Assembly (NCBI GenBank): GCA_004154925.1
Contig: QJNS01000005.1
Location: 62,001 to 126,000, forward strand
DNA length: 64,000 nt
Origin: Monosporascus cannonballus
Taxonomy: Eukaryota; Ascomycota; Sordariomycetes; Xylariales
Direction of reading: 5' to 3'
Part shown: positions 24,344 to 33,290 of the stretch, piece after piece
Layout of the letters: every line of letters starts with the position of its first letter
Position numbering within the stretch: position 1 is the stretch's first letter
The notes under the pieces: model-generated
Databases searched by the model: none
What the model was told of the DNA's origin: nothing
What the model saw: only the letters and a program-made list of their open reading frames with translations
Translations under genes and position numbers: made by a program

Positions 24344-25158
24344 GCTATTTTTTCCTTTTTTATTATTTGTTTTTGTTATATAATATATAAATTTTTGCTA
24401 CAAAAATATTTATTTATATTTATTAAAATTAAAGAAATTATCGTAAAATAATAATATTATATATATTATTTTTGATATAATAAAAATTTAAAACTTTTTA
24501 AAATAAAATACCCAAATAAAATTTGATGATTTTTTAATTACTTATATTATCTTATATATTTTACTTTCTTAAAAAGGTGTATTTATATCTGCACCTAAAT
24601 AAAATTTTGCCTAATACTTATTTATTATTATATCGGCTTTATAATTAATAATCTTACGATATTATAATAATAAACTGAATTATAACAAGATTTTATTAAA
24701 ATAATTATAAAATAATTATTTGCTAATAATTTAAAAACTGCAATAGTAGTTAAAATAAGGCACACTAGGTAAACAGCTTGCCAATTAATTCTGGAATTAA
24801 AAAAATTACCAGGCATTAAAAAAGGAATTTTCCGTCCTATAAAATAACCCCCTATTAGAAAAATAATACTTAAGCGCCCGGCCAGAAAAATAATATCTAA
24901 GAGCCCGGCTCCTTTTAAAAGGCAAAAAAAACATATTTTATCTGATAGTAAATTTTCTTTAAAAAAGTGAAATAATCTTAAAATAATATTAATATATATA
25001 ACCACCGTTTTGCGTAAAATTCGATAATATTAAATAATTTTTAAGTTATTATTTAAAAAACGCCTTTTTAACGTTTAATAAAGAAAATTCCATAATAATT
25101 TAAAATTAATTACATTTCCAAATTTTCGCTATAGGCATTATATAGTAAACGGCAAAAA
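24344..25158. other. AT-rich relic without recognisable gene
   Basis: RIP-type sequence between Gypsy-C and the solo LTR. It contains a 125-codon open frame on the minus strand (24628-25005) that begins with GTG and is rich in hydrophobic residues. It resembles nothing I know and has no ATG or promoter, so I do not call a gene. Confidence 0.5.
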
Positions 25159-25163
25159 CTATA

Positions 25164-25526
25164 TGTTACGACCTGACAAGCCACGGCCTCCAGGAACGGT
25201 CGCAACGGAGAAGGCCAAGAAAACCATGTGGATCAGGTCACGTGATGGATCACCAACTCACTGGTGGTGAGCCAGTGAGCCGGATCACCAACTTACTGGT
25301 GGTAATCCAGCTAAAGGAGAAGGATATATACGCTCATTAATTCCATAGTCTAGATAGCTTCAGCTTGCAACACTCATCAATACCAATCGTTTGCAATAAG
25401 GCATTTCCGGTATTAAGAGACGTGACACGATTACTGTATCCATTGCTCAGATTCCCACGATACTCCTGCCAACATAAACCCGTCGACTTAAGGTTTAATA
25501 ATTAGTTAAACCGCCTAGCCGTCACA
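25164..25526 (+). mobile_element. Solo LTR of the Gypsy-A/C lineage
   Basis: 363 bp with TG..CA ends (TGTTACGACCTGAC to AGCCGTCACA), flanked by CTATA on both sides (25159-25163, 25527-25531), and no internal region. The first 30 bp and the last 170 bp match the LTRs of Gypsy-A and C; the middle differs, with an ACTGGTGGT motif repeated twice. Composition is near normal, so it was hit little by RIP. Best explained by LTR-LTR recombination of a full element. Confidence 0.92.
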
Positions 25527-25531
25527 CTATA

Positions 25532-26039
25532 TTAATCGAATTATTTAAAATAAATAATATATAAAATAATTTCGAAATAATTTAAATTTTGTAATAATTT
25601 ATTTATGTATTATTTATATTAAACGATTTATTATTTAATAAAAAGATATATAATTAGGTAAAAATCTTTTAAGTTATTATTATAACGCATTAAAACAGTA
25701 AATAAAAAATGGAGTTTCTAGTAAAAAATTTAACATTTTTTTAAACAAAACTTATAATTAAAATTTTAAACGTATTAAAAAACCGAATAAAATAATAACG
25801 CCCAAAATAATAATACGTAAAAATAATTACGCGAGAAATAATGAAGATTCGAATAATATATAAAAAAAATTAATAAAAATTTAAATAAAATTTAAATTCG
25901 GTTTAGAAGGAAATCGACGTTATTTGATTTTATAATATTTAAAAAATTTTATATAATTTAATTATAAAATTTTTAATATTATTATTTTTATCAAATTATT
26001 TCTGTTTATTTTAAATTATTGAAACGATTTGCTTTATGT
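25532..26039. other. AT-rich relic, nothing recognised
   Basis: Very AT-rich sequence without open frames. It continues the DNA that received the solo LTR and may be the interior of the hAT-like element ending at 26222. Confidence 0.5.
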
Positions 26040-26222
26040 GCAAATTTTTACTTATTAGGTACTTGTAGGTCCTTGACAAAATCTAATAAGTATCTAATAG
26101 GTCCTTGGCAAATCCGATAAGTACCCGCGGGTACCCACCAAGTCAGATAGATAGTGGATGGGTACCCATCAGGACCCATGGGTCCTCGTGGGTCACCCAC
26201 GGGTACCCATTCCCTCACCCTA
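26040..26222 (-). mobile_element. Candidate hAT-type transposon terminus
   Basis: Read on the minus strand, the boundary begins TAGGGTGAGGGAATGGGTAC and continues through several GGGTACCC palindromic motifs (three perfect GGGTACCC copies, plus GGACCCATGGGTCC). Further in are two subterminal repeats of GGTCCTTG(A/G)CAAA(A)TC(T/C). A TAGGG.TG start followed by repeated GGGTACCC motifs is typical of hAT ends. The composition switches abruptly to normal at this point. An 8-bp target duplication would be GCTTAAGG (26223-26230); the other end was not found. Confidence 0.35.
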
Positions 26223-26709
26223 GCTTAAGGTGGCTAGTTACCAGGAGACCGCCCTACAGGGCCCGCCGATGCCTTTCGCAACAAGTCTGTCTAATCGTCT
26301 AAGTTGTTGCACTTCGGCGTAATTTAGGGTCCTTTGAATTAAAGTGTTGCGGTTGATTTTGCAGGATAGAGAGTCGGAAGGGTATGGTCAGATGGCCACT
26401 CCCACTCACTTGTCTGTGCTAATCGCTTATTAAGTACGCTATTGGGGTAATACGGAGAGTTTACCTACCGTCGGGATCGCGGATTTCGGCGAGACGGTTC
26501 TGGCTTAGCGCAACGAAGTCCCCTTATAACCAAAGTGTTGCAGTAGGTAGGCCTTTGATTGTCTAGATCCTGCCTCGAGCTTGATCCACCATACATTACA
26601 AAAAGGGGGCTTGAGCCGAGGGCTTTTCTGAGCGAAAATAAGGCGTTTCACTCTTCGTTCCGTATGCTTAAATGGCCCAAGGGCGCACGATGTGACATAA
26701 AGCCTCCCC

Positions 26710-26718
26710 TATTTAAAG
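26710..26718 (+). promoter_or_regulatory. TATA-like element upstream of the hydrolase
   Basis: TATTTAAAG lies 114 bp upstream of the hydrolase ATG in otherwise normal-composition DNA (26223-26831), in which I see no gene. Spacing suits a fungal core promoter; no other element was recognised. Confidence 0.35.
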
Positions 26719-26831
26719 CTGGTCCTCCAACCTCAAGTCGTGCAAGATGGGGGAATGAATGGCTCTGACAGCATTCCGAGCATCATTAACTCCTCCCTCT
26801 TGGATTTCACAGTTCACGTCGTTTGCCCAGG

Positions 26832-27929
26832 ATGACTTCGTCAAGTCCACACATCCCCTCGACGGTGGAGGATATCCTCGCCACTGCCACAATGGATCCC
26901 TCTTTCGAGGAGGCCTACTCCAAGAAAGGCCGCCCTCCTGGATTCCCAGGGCTGGAGGTCGGTGAGCTAAAGAAAATGGTCCACACACACCTGCCTATCC
27001 TCCAGGCCAAGCTCGCAGCCGATCGCCCCGACGATGTCATCGAGACAGAGCACACCATCCCTCTCGACACGGGCTTCCACTCTCGGACCCTCGTCTGCCG
27101 GCCTTTGGCGCCATCCACTTCCTGTCCCATCCTAGTTCTCTTCCACGGTGGGGGCTATTGTGTTGCGTTTCCCGAGACAGAAGTCGAACTCGCCCGGGAG
27201 CTCGTCAAGGCGCACTCGGCCGTTGTCGTGTGCCCTTCCATGCGACTGGCCCCTGAGCACCCCTTTCCCACGCCAATAAATGACGGCTGGGCTGCCCTGA
27301 AATACATCGCGGCAGAGCTCGTCTCTCCTCACGATCCCGAATCCACCCTATTCCCGCATCAGGCCGATCCAAAAGCAGCGTTCATCGTCGGCGGAACATC
27401 CTCAGGCGCACATATGGCTTGCGTCGCTTCGCATCTCGCCCAATCCAACAACCTCTACCCGCCATTGACAGGACAATTCCTCAGTGCAGGAGGCTTCCTC
27501 CCTCATTCACGCGTGCCAGAGAAGTACCGCCCTTTTTACCTTTCCTGGGAGCAGAACAAGGACGCACCAACAGTAAACAAAACTTTCCTGGAGAAGTTCC
27601 AATCCGTAGTGGCGCCGGACCTTGACTCCACATTGTGGGTGCCGTTCGACCAGCGACATCCTAACGATGCTCCGGGCCAGGTCAAGATGGGACACATGGG
27701 CCAGCCGCCTGCGTACTTCCAGGTGTGCGGGATGGACATTAACCGTGATGAGAGCTTGATCTATGAGAAGGTATTGAGGGAAGAATGTGGTGTGCCCACC
27801 AAAGTCGACATTTACAGGGGCTTTCCGCATTGTTTCTGGAACGAGTATAGCAACCTGGATATGAGCAAGCAGAGGATGCGGGACAGCGTGGATGGAATCG
27901 GCTGGTTGCTGAAACAGAGCGCATTATAG
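26832..27929 (+). CDS. Alpha/beta hydrolase fold-3 (HSL-type) esterase
   Basis: A single exon of 365 codons starting at the ATG at 26832 (MTSSSPHIPS). The open frame extends three codons upstream only from a TTG. The protein has the hormone-sensitive-lipase family layout: oxyanion-hole motif HGGG at residues 105-108, nucleophile Ser190 in GTSSG, Asp302 in GMDINRDE, and His333 in GFPHCF. RLAPEHPFPTPINDGW is the usual family block between HGGG and the nucleophile. No signal peptide is evident, so a cytosolic carboxylesterase or secondary-metabolite deacetylase role is likely; the substrate cannot be read from sequence. The Asp-Ala of the usual GDSAG motif is Thr-Ser here. It is the first gene beyond the transposon block, about 0.6 kb from the hAT-like end. 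Confidence 0.93.
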   Translation: MTSSSPHIPSTVEDILATATMDPSFEEAYSKKGRPPGFPGLEVGELKKMVHTHLPILQAKLAADRPDDVIETEHTIPLDTGFHSRTLVCRPLAPSTSCPILVLFHGGGYCVAFPETEVELARELVKAHSAVVVCPSMRLAPEHPFPTPINDGWAALKYIAAELVSPHDPESTLFPHQADPKAAFIVGGTSSGAHMACVASHLAQSNNLYPPLTGQFLSAGGFLPHSRVPEKYRPFYLSWEQNKDAPTVNKTFLEKFQSVVAPDLDSTLWVPFDQRHPNDAPGQVKMGHMGQPPAYFQVCGMDINRDESLIYEKVLREECGVPTKVDIYRGFPHCFWNEYSNLDMSKQRMRDSVDGIGWLLKQSAL

Positions 27930-28535
27930 GAGATAATATTTCAATCGATTAACCCAAGCAAGTTTGGTTCGGTATCCTACTCTATGTTTTGTGTTATGCA
28001 GTCGTTTAAGCCTGTTCTCGGGTGACCTTGCCATCTACGCAAAAATAAAAGAACGGTAGCCGATACGTACGGGTAAAAGCCATTTTTATAAATTTCCAAA
28101 GGAGCAAAAGGGAACAAATAGGAAAGCGATAGTATAAGGTCGAGGTTATGTTGCGGGATGCTGTTATTTGACCAAGAAGTTTTTGGCGCCCACTTTTGTG
28201 TTCAGGGGGGCTATTTCGGGACTTCTCGGTAATAGTTGGAACTATTAAGACAGTACTGCGGTACAGCGACGTTAGTGCCTGCGAAGGGGTGAACATAGGG
28301 TGATTAGTGCCAGAGGAGCCTGAGCAAAAGCGGCGAGGCTCTACGTGACCTCAGCAAATGTAAGTCGTTCAGATTGCCGTGCCGTAACATCACGAATTCC
28401 ATAGCCCCCTATATGTACCCCTGAATAAGGGGCAAGTAAATCATGGATGCTAACGTCTGTTCCCCACGTGCATTAACTATAGTATTATTCATGTAGGCTC
28501 TCCTACTCCTCAGTTGTCTCATAGCCTCTAGCTGT
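27930..28535. other. Intergenic, no supported gene
   Basis: Normal-composition DNA. An ATG-started 96-codon frame on the minus strand (28006-28296) has no recognisable domain or low-complexity bias and is not called. Confidence 0.5.
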
Positions 28536-28949
28536 TTAATAATGCCGTTGGGTATACTGATACGCCTCCTTAACGGGGAAGCTACCGACGGTTATCTTAG
28601 CAACCGACCAATAAGACTTGGTCCGACGTTCGCCTTCCCTCGGTCCGGGTTCCTGGACAAGAAACGCCAGTCTTTTCGGTCTCCGATTAGGCATCACATG
28701 CTCGGCCACCTTGGTGTCCAGGTCGCGCATAAATGTCCACGGGTCCCCGCGGATGTTGTGCTTGAGGTCGATTATTAGGGTCGGCCACGTCTTATCGCCC
28801 CTCCGCGGCTCCTCGCCTACTTCCGCCAGGAACTCCATGCTGATCCTTGGGCGTTTGTGACGGTAGCCCGTCTTGAGCTCCACGACCAGGTCGACGACCA
28901 AGTAGAATTGTGCCAGATCGTCTCTCAGGTGGTCGGGATTAAGAGCCAT
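28536..28949 (-). CDS. Small protein of unknown function, unit 1 of a similar pair
   Basis: An intronless frame of 137 codons with ATG in good fungal context (TCACTATGGC). The middle and C-terminal part contains DLKHNIRGD, then RDLDTKVAEHV, then RPKRLAFLVQ. The neighbouring protein at 29476-29991 has the same order with similar spacing (DVDRALNKD, KNLDTMIET, KPTNLAYHL). No signal peptide or membrane segment. I do not recognise the family; composition (mixed charged/hydrophobic, alternating) suggests a small alpha/beta domain. It could be the 3' part of a longer spliced gene, because only about 30 residues precede a Lys/Arg-rich segment. Confidence 0.5.
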   Translation of the reverse strand: MALNPDHLRDDLAQFYLVVDLVVELKTGYRHKRPRISMEFLAEVGEEPRRGDKTWPTLIIDLKHNIRGDPWTFMRDLDTKVAEHVMPNRRPKRLAFLVQEPGPREGERRTKSYWSVAKITVGSFPVKEAYQYTQRHY

Positions 28950-29475
28950 AGTGAATAAGAGACCTACCTGGGTGAGTTCTGTTTGCTATTTCTACCGTTG
29001 CCGCGGTTGTGTTACTACGGTTGATATGTTGTGTCGTGCTTGAGTAGAATGAAGTGTATGTGAGCGACCCGAACCATGCATCCCCGGCCGGCGAGAGAGG
29101 TCTTTATCCTTGTACGATATCCCGAGAAACAAAGCCCTCTCCCTCTGTACAAGAACAGAAGGTGAGTATAGCCTCTTTGAGCCAAGAGAAAGCATGCTTT
29201 ATACTTCCAACACATCCGGCGGATGAATGGCTTGGTAGTGATTCGAAGTGACAGTCAAAGTCGGATAATGAACCTTTGGGCATCCAAGACTCAACCAAGT
29301 AGACCATTTCCAGTTATTGACAGAATAAAAGGTGGTTTTCACATATGGCTTTCCAAATATGAGACACATCGCATAGCATAAAAATCCTACCAATGAGGCA
29401 GAACAACATTTGGATTACCATGGTACCTTAGTTCGAGCAGCAGGATAATCTATAATTCCCTCGAGTACAGCACCC
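28950..29475. other. Intergenic between the two similar unknown genes
   Basis: Holds several short open frames on both strands, including an ATG-started 67-codon frame (29104-29307, minus). None has recognisable content. Confidence 0.45.
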
Positions 29476-29991
29476 TTAAATATCAATCACTTCCACCTCC
29501 TTCTCCTGGTACAGGTGCGCGACGTCCGACCTCGGCGACGCTGGAGGGGTGGGATCCTCATCGTTCCCATCATCAGGCAGACGGCTAACCGGCCTTGTGT
29601 CTCTCTCAACACATTCATCCACCCGCAGTTCGCCTTTCACCTTGCGTGACTTAGCCCAGAATTCAACTGATGAATCATTCGTCAAGTGGTAAGCGAGGTT
29701 TGTCGGTTTCTGACTGGATAGGAGATTCGTCTCGATCATGGTGTCCAGATTCTTAAGAATCTCTCGGGCTTGATCTTTGTTGAGAGCCCTATCCACGTCG
29801 AGATATAGCCTTGTGATGGACTTGGGTTTGGCATCGGTCTGGAGAGTGCTCTTGTCTCCGCACGAGCTGACCTCGTAGCCTCTGAATAGACCGTACTTGC
29901 ATATATGCCATTGGATGAAGCTAGAAATAGAATCAGGGATAGTTTTATGATCGCAGGGGGCACCGGGAGTTGTTTTGTGGTTGTGAGCCAT
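29476..29991 (-). CDS. Small protein of unknown function, unit 2 of a similar pair
   Basis: 171 codons from the ATG at 29991, which has an excellent fungal start context (CAACAATGGC); the frame stays open further upstream but only to a GTG. It starts MAHNHKTTPG. The core block LYLDVDRALNKD..EILKNLDTMIE..KPTNLAYHL resembles the product of 28536-28949. The C-terminus is acidic and proline-containing (DDGNDEDPTPPASP) and ends VEVIDI. No signal peptide or membrane segment. Function unknown. Same strand as the neighbour, which fits an old tandem duplication. Confidence 0.5.
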   Translation of the reverse strand: MAHNHKTTPGAPCDHKTIPDSISSFIQWHICKYGLFRGYEVSSCGDKSTLQTDAKPKSITRLYLDVDRALNKDQAREILKNLDTMIETNLLSSQKPTNLAYHLTNDSSVEFWAKSRKVKGELRVDECVERDTRPVSRLPDDGNDEDPTPPASPRSDVAHLYQEKEVEVIDI

Positions 29992-31847
29992 TGTTGATCT
30001 GCGGCAAAAGAAGTTTTGTGTATACTCTGGCGATTCTGGGTTAGGAGGATTTGACACAGGAGCTGGTGCCGATGAGGAAATATAAGGAATGCATATTCCA
30101 GCGTTTAGAGCAAACAAGTCGTTTAACCGGCGACGTTCCCACTGACTCTGATTCACCCCATAAAAACAAAGACGCTATTTCATATAATTTACCGCTTGTT
30201 AGCTGTGATGTTGGGACGTCTTTGTCGGTCGAGGTCGCGAACGTGGAAGGATCCGACAAAGGGTGAATCACAAGGACTCGAGAAGGGCAATATTCGGGTA
30301 TCTTTTATCTCCTTTCATTTCCAACCACAGAATTGCGTCATTCGTTATTACCTCTGATTCCTCGTATCAGAGTTGATGCCAGCTCCTTGCGCCAACGGCA
30401 CCCCAAGATCACATTAGGATGGCCCGGAGAAAGGTGGTATATACCAGTATTGACAATCTGAACTCCCTCTCTTAAACGGGCCCAAGATGCTGCACGCACA
30501 CGATTTCTTACACGGAGGATACCATACGACCGCACTTCCATTCGACCCACATCTCACAAGTGGTTGCTATGACGTCTGCGTATCCCTATTGGACGGCTTA
30601 CCGATTCCTACCGGCGGGTCTGCCCTTGCCACCGCGATCACGACTAGAACTTGCCCGGCATAGACATATCGCAAGAGCCCGTTGATCGCAGTCACGAAAT
30701 ATCAGCGACAACTTCACGAAGGTCCCCAGAGCTTATATTTCAAGAAGCCTCCTCGTGGAAACGGAAATGGAGGCGAGGGCTCCCTGGCATTCTCGCCCGC
30801 AGCATCGTGCCGACTACGAAATAAGGAGAGCGGCTTCTATTGGGCATGAATAATGTCCGGTTGGTTTTAGAAGTTGGAACCGTTAGCTGCGGCCATTCAG
30901 GAGTAGGTCCCATAAACGGCTCTCGGGATGCTAGCGTAGATGCCGAGTGCTGGCCGTCACGACCAGCACAATCCATATGCTTTGAGGCTGCAAGCGGCAT
31001 GCCAAATCTGATAATATATATTCCCCACCAAGCGAGCGGCCGGGCGGGTCTAATCCGGCTGTAGCCGCAGCGCTATATCTGGTAAAGGGGCTCCCGGCTT
31101 GCCCCACCCACGGCGCACGCACTCCCCCATTATTCTCAGGCTGTTCTTGCATTTCAACCCTTACCCAGCCTCCGCTTTTATCCAGAAATCCGCGGGGAAA
31201 GAGTCTTTTATTAAAATATTTTGATGTGTCCCTTGATTTCAGAGTGTGTGATGAAGCTGGTGGTTGACCTTACCTTGGCCGTGAGACGGATGGGTCATAC
31301 TGTATTCCATGGTACGAATTTGCATGGGTCAAGCGGGAGGTTGACACTGTATTTTGGTCTTGAAATTGTTAGGATGACGAGAAGACCCAAGAATGGCTGT
31401 CAGAATCTGGCGACAGTGTTTTTCAGCCATTAATAACTAGACATGTACGTATAGACGGAGCGCAAGGGGGTCGCGTGAATGCTGGCCAATCATAATACGG
31501 CTACGCTGCGGAAAAGTGGATAGGGAACATCTCACCGAGCCAAGCTGCGGGAGTCGCATCGATGATCTCAACTCCGGCCCCCGGAGGTTTGCTATCGGGG
31601 CCTGTCCAGTTCAACGTCAAGTCACCACCCACCGGTACCCAGTTCAGGTCTCTTTGCCGGGAAACAGGTGATCAAGTCAATCCAATTGATAATTTCAGAG
31701 ACAGCGCCATCGCGTCATGAGCTAACTAACTTCTGCACAACTCTCATCTCCCATCCACACAACTCTTCCCCACCTCCTCTCTCGCTCCCATACCCTGCCC
31801 AGTCGCTGCTCTCCTCCCAACCACACGCCCGCAGCCGTCCCGGTTAC
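29992..31847. other. Long intergenic region, no supported gene
   Basis: Normal-composition DNA with only short accidental frames (for example 31221-31433, plus). The last 120 bp before IMP1 are C/T-rich on the plus strand, typical of a fungal promoter and 5' UTR. No RNA gene recognised. Confidence 0.5.
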
Positions 31848-32613
31848 ATGTCGACGTTCCTGGGACACCCGTTCCGCGTGGCCGTCGCGACGGCCAAGGC
31901 GTGCGCGCTGCTGCACGTGGCGTTCGCGCACGGGTACAGCGCGGCGCCGGGGTGGGGGCCGTCGATGCTGCCGACGTTCCTGGTGGACGGGCAGTGGTTC
32001 GTGGTGGACAGGGGGGCGCGGCGCGGGCGCGGCGTCGCCGTCGGCGACTGCGTGCTCTACGCCATCCCCTACGCGGACCGCGGCGGCGGGGGCGGCGGGG
32101 AGGGCGTCAAGCGCGTCATGGGCTTGCCGGGGGACTACGTGCTGCTGAACTCCCCGGGGGCGCGCAGCGAGAGCATGATGCAGGTGAGTTGCGTTTGTCT
32201 CTGTGTGTGTGCCTAATTTGGACGCGTGCGGTGCCTGGCCTCTATGCTGTTGCATCTATTTATTTTCTCTATTCGTTTCCCCTGTCCGTCTTCCTATACG
32301 CCTGTTCAGCCACCCACCCACCAACTCATCTGTGCGCGCGGATTGCTCAACAGCGCGCGACTCCTGCGGTAGATTAAAACAATATACTGATCGCACACCC
32401 AAAAACACGCAGGTCCCGCCAGGCCACTGCTACATCACGGGAGACAACCTGCCGTGGTCGCGCGACAGCCGCGACTTCGGGCCGCTGCCGATGGCGCTCA
32501 TCAAGGGGAGGGTGACGCACACCATGACCAGCAACGGCTGGTGGCCGCCCGACTGGTTTGCCCGGGTCAAGAACGGCCTGGTGCCGGTGACGGATCCGCC
32601 CGGCGAGGGATGA
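31848..32613 (+). CDS. IMP1: Mitochondrial inner membrane protease subunit 1 (S26 signal peptidase)
   Basis: Two exons, 31848-32183 and 32413-32613, give 178 residues; the intron has GTGAGT and GCAG borders and is 229 nt. The protein is a type I signal peptidase of the mitochondrial inner membrane that trims proteins sorted to the intermembrane space. Seen: a hydrophobic N-terminal segment (about 12-30), the nucleophile Ser39 in GPSMLPTF, the general base Lys88 in KRVMGLPGD, and the GDN..WSRDSRDFG block (about 122-134) at the start of exon 2. Length agrees with fungal Imp1. Exon 1 is extremely GC-rich and encodes a Gly run just before Lys88 that is not typical of the family. VAC8 lies downstream in convergent orientation. 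Confidence 0.93.
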
Positions 32614-33290
32614 TTCTCGCGCGCCTTGACTTCTGTACCAGGCGTGCCCGAGAGCATGGGAGGCTCTCGGCTGTAAGTTGCATGTGTGTACGATACGTTT
32701 GGCACCCTTCGTAGTTATCACAGCAGGATGAAAGGGAACGGATACCTCCCGTGACACGTCGGGTTGTGAATGGGATATGAATGGTCCTGGGGGATATGGA
32801 TTGCCCTAGGGATATGAATTCTCCTGGGGATATCGTCGTGCGGCTGCACACAATCTAATTACATGATGGAAACGCAAAGTCTCACAAAGAGCGGCTTGCC
32901 TCTTAAAAACACATCTATGCCGAGGCAAGGCCAAACTGCGGCCTTGGTCTTCACGGCTAATACGACTAGTGCAGTGTACATGGAACTCATCTGCTACCAA
33001 AGCTCTTCGAGTGCAAAGCGCGCTGAAACATTACCACTTGCGACGACCAACGCCGCCCGCAGTGCTTAGTCCTCCACCACTGCCATGCACCTGTCTAATA
33101 AAAGTCAAAAAGAAGGGAGTACCAGATGATACAACCTCGCCGTAGGATGATATATATGCCAGGTTATATAAATACGCCTCGAACACCCCGCCAAGCCGCC
33201 GTGTCCACAAATGCTGGAGGAATAACCTAAACATGCTCGAGAATCAAGGGAAAATGGAGAGAATACGTTGGGGGACCGTCCCCGGCCGCG
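32614..33290. other. Intergenic between convergent IMP1 and VAC8
   Basis: 677 bp holding the 3' ends of both genes. A GGGGATATG-like unit recurs three times (about 32790-32832). No gene or clear terminator recognised. Confidence 0.5.

Noticed and set aside
24628..25005. 125-codon hydrophobic ORF on the minus strand
   Set aside because: Begins with GTG, lies in RIP-degraded DNA, and AT-rich sequence favours hydrophobic codons; no counterpart in other elements.
26823..26831. Three-codon upstream extension of the hydrolase
   Set aside because: Starts with TTG; the ATG at 26832 is the first proper start.
31722..32255. 177-codon ORF antisense to IMP1 exon 1
   Set aside because: Shadow of a very GC-rich coding exon; His/Arg/Pro/Ala-rich with no domain, while the sense strand has full IMP1 motifs.
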